Shown piece by piece: positions 1 through 12,000 of a stretch of 64,000 nt of DNA (position 1 is the first letter of the stretch; every line of letters begins with the position of its first letter). This stretch comes from Monosporascus cannonballus (Eukaryota; Ascomycota; Sordariomycetes; Xylariales), in assembly GCA_004154925.1 (NCBI GenBank), contig QJNS01000122.1, positions 124,001 through 188,000 of the forward strand. The letters run 5' to 3'. The position numbers were made by a program, and so were the translations under genes. The notes beneath the pieces were generated by a model. That model did no database searches and was not told where the DNA came from. It saw nothing but the letters and a program-made list of their open reading frames with translations.

Positions 1-334
1 AGTTGGAAAAATTAGTGAAGTTCACGAAGCTTGCCAGTTCTGTCTAATACTGTTTGCAGGCTATCATGATGGAGAATTGTCAATCGGTAAGAAACTGAGC
101 CAGTGAAAGCACAGGGGACAACTCTTTCTGGTCAGAGTACCGGTTACATTAAATTTATCCAGAAAATGCTGCGTCCCTTGAGCTCAAGATACTCTTAGAT
201 TCAGCCTCTCCATGATACGTGAAATCTGCCTTCCTCCATGGCAAGTCGTATGTCAGGGGACTAGGCCGAATACCCCCTCCCTCACCCCCCAAAGATTACG
301 TAGCTTCGACCCACCTTTTGGGCCGTTTGGTGCG

Positions 335-342
335 TATATAAA
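335..342 (+). promoter_or_regulatory. TATA box candidate upstream of the methyltransferase gene
   Basis: A TATATAAA octamer sits about 220 bases before the start codon at 563. The stretch between them is pyrimidine-rich, with several CT and TTTC runs, as is common in fungal 5' untranslated regions. The long spacing implies a leader of roughly 150-200 bases if this is the core promoter. This is a motif match only. Confidence 0.45.
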
Positions 343-562
343 GGGACGAAGCCCCCGAGTAGTTGGGAAGAGACAGGCATCGACGGTCATCCTATTCACT
401 GCTGTGAACCACCTGCTAGAGTGTTTCCTCTGTCTTTCTCTGTTCCACCCTATCGTATAAACTTAACCCCCTTTCCTGACATCGAACGATCGACACTACA
501 ACAAATTTTTCCTCTTCCACCGTCTTTCTATAAATCCCTCACTTTGTTCCTTTCACAACACA

Positions 563-1570
563 ATGACTGAGGTTAAGGATGTCCTCGGGGAGTACCCTCT
601 CTCTCGAGATTTCGTGGATTTTAATAGGCATGTAATTTCCCATCGCAACCTCTACAGGTAAAGCAAGCTGAATCAAGAACAAAGGCTCAATCTTCAACAC
701 TACCTCTGGAAAGACATCTTTGGATATATCCTGCATCCTAAGATTCCACGGCATCAAGAATGTTTGAAGATTGCAGATGTCGGCACGGGCACTGGGTATT
801 GAGAACCATCAAGTTTTGACATGTAGCACCATTGTTGACAGCCTTAAGGATATGGCTGCTGGATCTGTCATCACAGCTGGATCCATCTGCGGAGCTTTAC
901 GGTTTCGATACTGATATCACCCAAGCCGGACCAAAGGAATGGCTTCCCCCAAATATTTCGCTCAGGGAATGGAATGCATTCACTGATGTACCGGATGACC
1001 TGGTATCGAGGTTCGACATCGTGAACTTGCGCCTTTTCAGCTTCATCATCGTAGATGATCCAAGACCCGTGTTGCAGAATCTCATCAAACTACTGAGTAC
1101 GTATCTCCCGCCCCTTCCTCAAGGACTCATAGGGCTAATCAATCTGTGCGTTATGTCTAGAGCCTGGCGGATATTTGCAGTGGAGTGAGGTCGACGTTGA
1201 CTCTGTGCGCATCGAAACGAGTGCGCCCAATGTGCCTACAGACTACCTAGTAAAGCTTTGGGATGAAACTATGCCGAAAGGCAGTAGGGTGGTGCCTACC
1301 TGGGTCAAGTCATTGCCACGAATGTTTCAAGAGGAAGGACTGCTAGGTGTTGACGCTGATTGGAAGGAAGGGAAACGCCATACAGGCCTAGCAATTCACT
1401 GGTGTAACCTACACATAAAAGCGATGATCGGCGCTAGGCTGCGACCAACCAATCCGGAAAAGGCATCAGAAATCGATGCTTTACTTCAGGGGGCTGAGAT
1501 TCAATCAAGAAAGGGGGCCATGTATGTATACGACAGGGTGAACGTGGTCGGGCAAAAGCCAGGGATGTAG
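563..1570 (+). CDS. SAM-dependent methyltransferase, UMTA/LaeA-like (4 exons)
   Basis: I read exons 563-627, 685-795, 849-1096 and 1161-1570, which join in frame to 277 aa. The protein has a class I methyltransferase fold signature. SAM motif I is D53-V-G-T-G-T-G59, followed by IW and an acidic strand-2 end (GFDTDI). A post-II segment (FDIVNLRLF) precedes a KPGGYLQW motif that is completed only by splicing exon 3 to exon 4. This order is typical of the fungal UMTA/LaeA-like family, many of which modify secondary metabolites or act as regulators; the substrate cannot be read. Introns are 57, 53 and 64 bases. The first appears to start with GC rather than GT (GCATGT...AAAG), because that is the join that keeps the RLNLQHYL segment in frame. 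The start codon follows a TTTCACAACACA context. The gene ends only about 270 bases from the AT-rich repeat block yet shows no stops. An alternative start or first-exon join is possible. Confidence 0.8.
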
Positions 1571-1840
1571 CTATCGAAACAAAGATCGCTTATATATTCT
1601 GGGCCGTGGGTAGAGTCGTTTATTTCACATGGAATATGTGATATTTTGCACCACGGGTGCATGATTAAGTCTACTATGTCGGTGTTATAGGCCCACGAGC
1701 ATGGCCCATACTGGGACTGTTGGTTACCTTACTTAAATCAGGCCATTTGTTTTTAGAGTGTGCCTACGCCTGCGGAGCAGCTGTAACTAGGGCTTTGCAG
1801 AAACTTATAGCTTTAGATAAACAGCGAAAGAGAAACTGTA
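1571..1840. other. Boundary between gene and AT-rich block
   Basis: No gene is seen. Composition changes from balanced to very AT-rich between about 1,790 and 1,860. At 1770-1780 a small perfect hairpin (CTGC-GGA-GCAG) is followed ten bases later by CTAG. This resembles the 3' end layout of Helitrons, but the next base is G rather than the usual T, so I treat it only as a possible element end. Confidence 0.4.
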
Positions 1841-4699
1841 AAACTAAAAGCATAAAAATGCCGCTTACTAACAAGACTATAATTATAAAAAATTTCCAAA
1901 CACATGTTAATAAGAGTATATAAAAGCAAAAAAGTTAAATTGTTAAAATTTTTATTAAAAAAAATTTAAATTTAAAATTGTACTTTATATACAAACGATT
2001 GAATAAAAAGTAATAGAAATAATTAATAATCAAACAGGTATTTAGTAACTAAAACCAAACAGTGCAAAAAATTATTAAAATGATAATATTAAAACCAGTT
2101 TTAAATTAAGTCGAAAGTTAACAAATAAACAAATTTAAATTACGTAAACTATATTAAAAAGTATATAATGAAGATTATTAACCCAAAATCAAATATATTT
2201 AATAAGAATATATTTTGCATAAATAACTCAGGTAAGAAAAGTACAAGTATAAACTGATATTATTTCAAATTACTAAAAGATTTATACATAATATATTATA
2301 TAAATTTGCTAGCTAAATAAACTAACGAGCCGTTTTTCGTCACTTCGCGATAGGAAACCTACTTTAATTAATTATCATATATTTCATTAATAAATATTAA
2401 TTATATTGATTTTCGCTAAACTGTTGTAACCTAACGGGCTTAGCTACTGAAAAGACGGTCAAGTCATTTAAAAGCGTAACCTTAATAAGGCCCGGAAGTT
2501 ACGTAACCAACTCAAAGGGCTTATATTAATTTATTGGCTAAAAGGCCTTAAGTTCGCCGAGTTTTAAAAACAGTTTAAAGGGCTTAACAGAACTTAAGAA
2601 ATAAAATATTTATAAACTAGTACAAACAAACTGAGCTAAATATCAAATATATACCCTTATTATATTAATAATATATATTATATGAATTTAAATTATAATT
2701 TTGTTATTTAAAATATTTTTTATATTACGAAACGTAATTGAAGCAGTTTATTATATAAATATTTACGATATTTGTATAAATATAAACCTTAAGTCGTTCT
2801 ATATTCTATACCTTTATTTAATAACATCGTAAAATTTTAAATAATATATTTCCGTTAAAATAATAGTTAATATTTATTTTTTAAATTATTATATAAATTA
2901 AACCAGGCTTATAAAAATCAAAATTAGTTTTACTAACTTATAAATTAAGTTTCGACTATTTCAGCTCGTATTATTCTAGTAAAATATAATGCCAAAGAGT
3001 TTCAAATTTACAATAAAATTATTTAAATATTTCTTATTTAAGCGAAATGTGATGATATGCACAACTAGTCCTTATAAGGTGGATTTGGAATTGCTTATCT
3101 TTTAGTCTTGTAGTTAGCGTCGCACCCTCGCTTATCTCATACGAAAATATATTTTCGGTTTTAATATCTACAAAAATTCGTATATGAAATATATGTTATA
3201 ATTGTTTCTTTATCAGAAATACTTTGAATTGCTTTGAGTCGGTAATAAAAAATTATCTTAAACGCTAAAACTTATTTAAAAAAGTAATTAAAGATTTATT
3301 TCCATTATATAAATTTTGAAAAAAAAAATTAAAAGCTAATTTCCAAAATGTCGATAAAAGAGAAATAACGGCGTAATAAGTTTTAAAATTGCAAAAAGAT
3401 TATTTCGACATACGTTCTTATAAGCCGGAATATTATAATTAAAACAAAACAAAATAAATACGAAGGTAATGATTTAATCGATATATTATATAAAAATGAA
3501 AAGGATTAAAAGATATAATTCTTCAATTTCTAAAATTTGAAACTTTAAATAAATGTATTACGAAAATTATTAAAATTCTAACCAATTTTATGACCGCTAT
3601 ATAAGGAAATGATAACATATTTTAAATCATAAAAATTAATTTTTTGATTAAAGAAAAATGCGAAATGTATTTTCCATTTTCTAGAATATAACTTCAAAGT
3701 TTTCAACGCTTGAAACAGTTTAATATAAAATTAAAAATTAAATTAAATATTATAATTATAACAAATTATCGTACTCTTATTGCGGTTATAAAAAGCTCTA
3801 TTAATGAAACAAACAGAGTTTTATTGTAAAAAAGACACTAAATTGGATTCAATAAAAATATAATCGATCAAAACAAGCAAAGTATCAATATAATTCAGAT
3901 TTAATACGAATATAAGGTATTACAATAGAGACTTTAGGGAAATATAATATAAGTTTAAAAACTTGATTAAAAAAGTGTTTAAAAATAAGTAAAAGACTTT
4001 GAGAAATAATTAAAAATAGAAAAAATAAATTGTAATCATTTATCTGAAAACCTTGTATTGATAGGGCAAGTATATTATATATTGTTACGGCAGAAGCAAA
4101 GCGGCTCTTTTAAGTCGCCGTTTCGCTATATATACGTAAGTGCTACGCGCTTGATAGATATACTCTTTCTTTTTTTTTATACAATAATAGAATATTTCCT
4201 AGAATCTAAGAAACGTACAGCGCCGGAACAAACTTACGAAACAATAATTGTAATACGTAAAGAAAATAATGAATTTCGATTTTGTTATTATTTATAAAAA
4301 TGGTTAAAAACGGGCAAAGTAAATAACTTGATTAAATAATCAAATTTCGAAACAAATAATTAATATTAATTATATAATTTTCTTTACCATTTGAAAAGGA
4401 TATTTATATTTACGCTAAATTAAGATAATACGCGTTATATTATAGGATATATATTAAAACCTTAAAAATATAATGACTCTTTATTTGATAATAACAGATA
4501 TAATTACTCTTTTTGAAAAAAAGTTAAACGATTTTAAGAAATAATATATGTAAATATTAGTTATATAAATATTTATATATTTATTAAAGTTTAAAACGAT
4601 GTTAATATATATATACATTTTTAAAAATAAAAATAACAATATAAAAAATACGACGATAGTATAACATTTAAAATAAGGCCAAAATATAGTAATATAAGA

Positions 4700-5785
4700 A
4701 TTGCAAAAAGTTATATTTTTAATTAATTTTCACAGAATTATAGAATTTAATTATTCTGAATTTTATGTGTAAATTTTCTTTAACTGAAAATCTAATAATA
4801 GAACTCTATTACGACAGTAATTGCGTAATTATCGATAAATTCATAACGTCTTTATATGTTGTACATTATTAAAAAATATTTATATAGAATTAATTAGACA
4901 TATTCTTTTCAAAGATATTTTGAATATAAAGAAATTATTATATAAAATTACTTCCGAGAAAAGACTTATTTCTATTATAAAGCTTTGACAAAGTCTTACA
5001 TTTGAAATCTGTTTAAATTTTAAGTTATTTATAGGATAAATATTCTAAATAAACGGAGAAACGAAGAAATGTAATTAAACTTTAAAACTTTTATTTACGA
5101 TGTTATATTAATTACAAATACAATCATTAAATCAAAAAGTTATTTAATGCTTAATTAGCGTATAATGCTTATTACTATAAAAATATTAAAATGAATTCGA
5201 TAAATACAAATTTTAGTTTAATATAAAATATTTATAAAAATGCGCACAATAAATGTATTAACGTTAAAATAGCTTAAATAATTGTTATAAAAATTAAGAA
5301 CAAAATTAAACTTTTACCAAATGAAATAAGCAAATACTATAATTAAAAAAAGTTATAAGGATTAACTTTTTTATAACAAATAGTTTATTGTTTTATTAAA
5401 ATGGTTAAATAAAACAATGAATAGGAAATTAAATTTTAAGTACGCCGGCCTGCATAGAATTATTAAAACAAATTTAAAAAGCTCATTAATTAACGTTTCT
5501 GCTAAACATTAAATTCTATTTCGTTTTTTATATTTATTATTTAAACTAATAGCAGATATTAATAAAGTTCTAACCGTATGAGATAATATAGAAGTAAAAA
5601 ACGAAATTATATAGAAAGAAAACTTCGGATGTACGAAAAAAATGAATTTATTTAATATTAAATTAAATAAAAAGAATATTCGAAAGCTAACAATATTTGA
5701 AAATCTATAAAAAATCTTATAAATATTTAAAGTTCGTTAAAGAACTTTTATTAATAACGTCGAAAATATTTTATAGAACCTTTAG
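4700..5785 (+). mobile_element. Degenerate Ty3/Gypsy pol, integrase C-terminus and chromodomain
   Basis: In the + strand, interrupted frames between about 5,270 and 5,770 resemble the end of a fungal Gypsy polyprotein. First comes a segment like the integrase tail (NEISKYYN followed by KKL and GLTF), then an LDFKYAG.HRI.K stretch. Last is a decayed chromodomain-like stretch (KLNKKNIRKLTIFENL and a final SLKNFY-type ending). The same order is seen more clearly in the Gypsy copies at 26.2-26.8 kb and 38.7-39.2 kb. The left limit is uncertain because upstream sequence is too mutated. The stop-rich state means no function remains. Confidence 0.5.
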
Positions 5786-5789
5786 ATAT

Positions 5790-6640
5790 AAGAAAATAGA
5801 TATGGAAGTAAGGTAAAAGCCGAATAATCGCAAATTATTCCAAGAAATACATGTATTATTAGATTTTTATCAAGGCCATATATATATTCGCCCGAATATT
5901 CGATTTTATAATTATCCCAAATAAATAAATCGGCAACTGGTCGTAGATATTTAACCGTACCTTCTATTTTTATTATTTTCTTATATTATTCCTCCTTTTC
6001 GTAGTTATTAATCCTTAATCGTTATTATTAGTCGTATGCTGTACTACAATTAAGACGGCGTTAAATTATATAGTATTATTATGGAATACGGATATTCTTT
6101 TAGTATTTAATAAATTTGTACTTTCATTGCTTTAAACGCCGTTAATATACGGCTGGTTAACAAATATTTTCGGATCGAAATATTATTAATATATTTATAA
6201 ATACTTTTCTCTTTATTCTCTTTTTTTTCTTATAAATATTTTATTCGTAATCTTTATTTACGTTCGCCGTGTTTTCACCGAATAATCACTAATTCTCTAC
6301 TTATTTATTCTTTTTTCCGCGTATTTTGTTTCTGGTTTCCGACCGTTCGCCGTTACAATATTTATTCGCGATAATATTTTTAATACATCTTTTTTAAATC
6401 CTTAGGTTTTCCGATTATTTTCTAAAAGTCGACGATAATATTTTAGCTTTTAATAAACCTTATTAATATTATATCGGCTTATTCTATCTAGATTTTAATA
6501 TTATTTGCATTATCTATTCGTCGAAAACAAATACCAAATCTGATATTTATTACATTTAAAAAGAACCTTCCCTATATATTTTATGTTTTCTGCCTAACCA
6601 ACTGTCAACTAATGTTCCAACGCTTTTCAAAATTTAATTT
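5790..6640 (+). repeat. ~850-bp direct repeat, copy A (possible LTR)
   Basis: This segment aligns along its length with 7,590-8,440, with shared anchors such as AATCGCA, CGGC(A/G)ACT(G/A)GTCG and GATCGAAATATTATTAAT. It begins directly after the decayed Gypsy pol end, where a 3' LTR would be expected. The copies differ mostly by C/T and G/A changes, as expected from RIP. No clean TG...CA ends or target duplication were found, so LTR status is inferred. Confidence 0.6.
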
Positions 6641-6662
6641 AAATTGTCTTATTAAAATCAGG

Positions 6663-6695
6663 CCCTAGTTTAGGGGTTGTGACTGCACCTGCAGT
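6663..6695. other. Two adjacent short hairpins outside RIP pattern
   Basis: CCCTA-GTT-TAGGG (6663-6675) is followed by ACTGCA-CC-TGCAGT (6682-6695), both perfect inverted repeats. The short stretch keeps CA and TG dinucleotides, unlike its surroundings. It may be the end of a small element; function is unknown. Confidence 0.35.
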
Positions 6696-7018
6696 ATAGC
6701 TATAGCTAAATAACTTTTGATATTACGTTAACCTAATTTATAAAAGACCCATAAAAATAACAAAACCTTTAAAATAATGCCTAATAATAAATTGTAATTT
6801 TTTGGCCTTAATTAATATTATTCTATTTAAGACCTTCTAATTTCTTTTGCTAAAACTTGGAAACAAAATAATAATAAAAGCTAGTTATAAATAGAAACAT
6901 GATATTTATATACAGGTTTAAAAGGGGTTTTAAACGATATATAAAACTTTTAAATCGGAGTTAATATAATTAAAATATTAAAAAAAAGCAAAGAATTTTA
7001 ATTAATATTTTTTCAATT

Positions 7019-7540
7019 CGAAACGCTTTTATAATTACGATAACGTAATTATTGTATATAACGTTTAACCACAGACTATTTCAGAGTAATATAATATGGA
7101 AAAAATAAATTTAATTCTGTTTCTACATATACGGATTATACTAATTACGTTATAAATATAAAAGCGTTTCAGACTTAATTAATGATAATTTTCTTATGGA
7201 TACAACTTAAAAACGGTAACCCCTACGGCCAAAAAATTATTGAATGGATTTTGTTTATACAAAATATATTAGGGAAACCCGGTATACGATAATGCCACCG
7301 GTAATTTTACTATTACAGCTATCAGCGCATTACGGTTGTCCATTTTCCAGATCTAAATTTAGTTGTATCAATTCTAATTTTTATTTTAAATTTCGAAAAA
7401 AATCCTATATATATATTTACATATAACGTATATGTAGTGTTAAATATATTGGGCTTAAACTGGTTACGTTATAACTATATAAACGTTCCAAATTCAATTA
7501 CTATTAGCCTTTTTATAATTACGACGTAATAATAACAACT
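7019..7540. repeat. Cluster of four related inverted/direct short repeats (MITE-like)
   Basis: Segment A (7019-7063, starting GAAACGCTTTTATA and containing TAACGTAATTA) recurs inverted at 7125-7172 with exact 14- and 11-base matches. It recurs inverted again near 7455-7500 and in direct orientation near 7505-7540. A and the first inverted copy bracket about 150 bases, the layout of a small palindromic element. No convincing target duplication was seen. Confidence 0.45.
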
Positions 7541-7589
7541 TGCACGGGCAACAGTATAACTGGACGAGCTTTTTTATACTTAATTTTAC

Positions 7590-8440
7590 TGTAAGAGAAT
7601 AGGTATATAAGCGAGGTAATGGCCGAGCAATCGCAGACCATTTCAAAAAGTAGATGTATTAACAGACTTTTATCTGAGTTATATATAGATTCGTACGAGT
7701 ATTGGATTTTGTAATTATCCCTATGTAGGTAGGTCGGCGACTAGTCGCCGATATTTAGCCGTGCCTTCTATATTCTCTTATTTTCTTATATTATTTCCTT
7801 TCTTTTTAACTGTTAATTCTTAATAACTATTATTAATCGTATATTACTTTATAATTAATTCGGCATTAAGTTATTCGGTTTTATTACAAGGTAGGGATAT
7901 TGCGTTAATATTTAATAAATATACGTATTTATTATTTCGAACGCTGTTAATATAAGGCCAAGTAATAAATATTTTCCGATCGAAATATTATTAATTTTTA
8001 TATTAAAAAATTTTTTATTTTTAGTAAGTATTTTATTTATGATATTTTTTACGTTCGCCGTTTTTTATTCAATAATTCTTAATCTCATTTTGTTTGGTCT
8101 CTTTTTTCCGTATATTTTCTTTAGTTTCCGATTCCTTGTTACTATAATATTTACGGACGATAATACTTTTCATAAAAATTAATTCTTTTAAGTTTTAGAC
8201 TTTTCGATTATATTCGAAAGGTTAACGATACCTTATCGGCTTTTTGTAAATTTTACCAGTATTATATCGGTTTATTCTATTTGAATTTCGATATTTTTAT
8301 TATCATTAATTCGTTGAAAATAAACGCCTGATTTTACATTTATTACGTGTAAAATAAAAACCATATTTTTGAATATACTTTTATATTTTTTCACATATTT
8401 ATTTATTAACCGTTAAATAAATTTCGAGCTTTTTTCGACA
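7590..8440 (+). repeat. ~850-bp direct repeat, copy B (possible LTR)
   Basis: Second copy of the repeat at 5,790-6,640, in the same orientation and about 1.8 kb downstream. It is less mutated in its first 150 bases (for example GGTCGGCGACTAGTCGCCG). A TATA-like GGTATATAAGCG precedes the best conserved part near 7,600, which would fit an LTR promoter. Sequence beyond 8,440 does not match that beyond 6,640. Confidence 0.6.
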
Positions 8441-11400
8441 TATAACTTCAGTAATTTTCGCTTATTACTGTAAAACCGTATAAAACATAAAAATGAATAT
8501 TTTAAACTAAGCCTAACTACGGCAAATTAACGTAATTCTGTCAGCAAATCATTTTACTTAAGGATATTTGTTTTTGTTTCTATAAGGTGTATGCTGAAAA
8601 ATTATATAATTTTTTGGAAAATAAAACAATTAAATGTTAGATAATTGCGAATGCGGAAATATAATTTTTTATTATTTGAAAAACATTTATTTTAAGTATA
8701 AATTCAAAATTTATTTATTTTTCGCCAGTTTCTTTTTGTTAATTTGCCGTTTTCATTACAATTCTATTTTTAGAGTTTAACATAAAAATAAAAATATATT
8801 TATCAATGCAAATAAAACTCGAAACTGAATATTTTGTACATTTTATCCTACAAATTTCATAATATTATTTATATCGTTTTGAACTTTACGTTAAAAGCGC
8901 TAAATAATTACATTTAGTTTTAACCGTTTGTTATCGGTTTAAAATTATTAAGTTATTTTATTTCATTAAAATAAATTTATCTCGGAATTCCGTAATTTTA
9001 TTAAATTTATTTAAACGACGCTTAAGAACGGTAATATAATTTCGGACAGTTTCGGCGGTCGTAATACTTAAAATATATCGAACATTTGTTAAAAACGTAT
9101 TGCCTTAATATTATATTAGCGAAAATTAAACATAATATTTAATTTTATACTTTTTTCACGGTTTTTTATTTTCGCTGTAAATTCGTTAATTAATTTCGCC
9201 AATTCATGGATTAGTCTTATGAGTCTGCCTGTTAATTTTTTACGTACCTCGAACTTTAATCCGTTTATTATTTAATTAATAAATATATATAATATTATTA
9301 ATGTTTAATTAACAAAACCTTGCGGTTTTACGAGTCTTTTATATTATAATTTAGAGTATTTTTAAATTTATATTATATATTTCATATCTCATAAATATTT
9401 GAAAAGGTTTTAATTAATATATAATAAAGTATATTTACTAAAATATTTCAGATTTTCTTTCGTATATATTTTATTTTTTATGAATATCTTTTAATTCTTT
9501 TTACATTTAAGGCAAAGCTTTTTTTCGTCTTAATTATTGTTATGTCAGACGATAATTTTAACAAACTATTTTTATTTCTTATTTTTAAATTTAAAGAATA
9601 ATATTTAATTCACGATTTCTTAATTATATTACTGTTTTAGAAAAATAATAGACAAAATGTATTGTATAACTTCTGATATTCTATAAATTAAAAGACTTTT
9701 TACGTTTATAATTTAATTTATTTAACGAGGGTTACTTAAGTACATATCGATATTAATTTACAACCCTTTTTTAAATTTAAAATCCTTTGTGAATAATTTT
9801 ATTATTTAACTTCTCTTTTACAAATCAACGATAACGATTTTTAATCGTAATATCTTTTTTAATTCGTTACGGCCTTTTTTTATATTCGTTTATATGTTAG
9901 CGAACTTCCGTTATGCGTTTTAAATTTTTATATAGTTTTTAAATTTGAAGTTAAAATATTGTTAATAATTATTTTTGTATGTAAAGGTAATAATTATATA
10001 AAATTTCGAGTAATACATATTGGGTAAACTTATTTTTATAATCATTATAAACAAATTCGGTTTCGTATAACAACCCGACTTAATTTATTTAATTTTCGTT
10101 ATAATAATTTCAGAAATACTGTTTGAAAACTTGATTTATACCGTTAATTTACCCGTACGTTTACAGTCAATAAATAATAAATAATCGGCATTTGGGTTTT
10201 TAAACTCGGTAAAGTTCGATGAAGGATTGATTAATAAATAATTTATTCCTGTTATAACAATCTTTAATAAAAGCTCGAGTCGATATTTTACTTCTTTATA
10301 TAATATATTAATTAATTTGGTAATAATTATAATATTAATTATAATTTAAAATACCTATATTTTAGCAAAACCAGCGATAATTATTAAAGCAACGTTATAT
10401 ATACACATATTTTAAACAAAAAGATATCTCCGTAATAAAATTTATTTTTATATTTCCGCATATTTCTATATATTAGAGACGTTTCAACGTGTTAATAAAT
10501 ATAATTTGCGCAATCCTGTTAATAAAAGTTCTAATTAATTAATTTACGAACTTTTCAATTTTTTATATATTCTACCTAAAAATTATTATATTATTAATGG
10601 ACAAATTATTGCCGCAAAATGTATTGCGATTGGATAATATATCTATTCTAACCAAATAAAACGTTATTAAAATTTATGTATTAATTTTGCTAATTCAATA
10701 TTCTTTTAAATGAACCTTATAAATTCTTAATGTATAATTGGTAAATTTTTTAAAATAAATTCTATTGTGCTTGAAGCTAATTCTCTTGCTATTAAACGTA
10801 AAACGTATTATTCCGACATAATAACCTTAACGCTTTTATTCTATAATTTCGCTTATAATTCGATATTAAAGTAACGTTTTATTGTTACGATAAGTTTTAA
10901 TTTTCAAGGCAGTTTTAATAATAGCCGTTATTTACATTTTTAAAGTACGTATTTTATATAACAAATACCGATATACGGTTTCTTTTCGATTTCTTTTCGC
11001 AAAATAATTTGCGACTATATAATAAAGGTTCTGCGATATTTTAATGCGGACTTGAATTATTCAAACCTTTTTTACTTGATATTTGTTAAAAACTTTAATG
11101 ACGAAATTTTTAAATTAACTTTAATAAATTATCTTATTCAGCGGTATTTTTTGATTATGCGAAATAGCGTTAACGATAAATATTTACTTTCTTTAAGTAA
11201 TTTATTAATCAATCGGAGTGTCTTTGCAAAGGTTCATATTACCTTACTTTAATTAATTTATATAAATATATATTCTGGTTATTAACATAATTTATAAACT
11301 AAGCTATTTTCTCTTACTTAACATTATAATTCAAAATTGAATTAAAATAATCGATAGATTTACCAGGCTAATTTTCTGCGAAAGTTCTATACGGGTACGA

Positions 11401-11744
11401 TAATTACTGCTTTTAATACCTAATGGCCCGTTACAATTAAAAATTTTATTCGATATTCTTTTAAGTATTGACGTTAATATTTCAAAATATTTTTAAAAGC
11501 AAATAACTTTTATTATCTCATTCCTTATTTAGATTCGGTATAGAAAAGTTTTCGCCATTAAAATATAATTAGGTATTAGTTTTTATTATAAAGCTGCGAT
11601 AAAATACTTAATAACGCCTTCATAAACATATTTATTTTTATATAAATATATTTAAGAAAGTCGTAATAATAGAAAATGGTTCTATTGCGAAAAGCGGCCT
11701 TTAACATTTTAAACGTTTTAGTTATTTTGTTAACTTATTGGAGC

Positions 11745-12000
11745 TTTTTCTTTTACGAATCTTTTAGGCAGCTAAGAATAAAGTCGGTAATATTTAAACA
11801 ATAAGTTATAAACTTTCTATGAATATCAATAAATTCTAAAAATAGCTAGACGTTATGCGTCGATTTAGAGGGCTCCTATTTTTAGATTACGGCGACCTGT
11901 TAGAGATTTATTTATACCTTTTCGGTATTTACGATAAATTCAAGAAGCGAAATCTAGTTTCTAAAAGAATCGCATTTTTCCAATTTTGTTAGGGATTCCA
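11745..12000 (+). repeat. Dispersed repeat X, copy 1
   Basis: This block matches 40,048-40,325, with shared core TAGATTACGG followed by GTTTATTTAT-type text and a final AAATTTTATTT-like stretch. One frame of copy 1 is open across FLDYGDLLEIYLYLFGIY, suggesting a former coding sequence that I do not recognise. In copy 2 the match begins exactly where the Gypsy LTR ends, so element X is probably what that Gypsy copy inserted next to or into. Confidence 0.5.

Noticed and set aside
1770..1790. Helitron-like 3' end (hairpin then CTAG)
   Set aside because: The following base is not T, no 5' TC end or second copy was found, and the hairpin is only 4 bp; kept only as a boundary note.
3090..3165. A-box-like TAGTCTTGTAGTTAGCG followed ~50 bases later by GGTTTTAATATCT
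   Set aside because: The B-box mismatch is not explained by C/T or G/A change and no stems form; not called as tRNA or SINE.
4058..4297. 79-aa open frame in the AT block
   Set aside because: No domain, and in sequence this AT-rich a frame of this size inside a degenerate Gypsy region is likely a relic or chance.
9185..9310. - strand frame resembling a Gypsy gag segment (FEVRKKLTGRL, LAKLINEF)
   Set aside because: Too short and without flanking pol or LTR in a consistent order; similarity is impressionistic.
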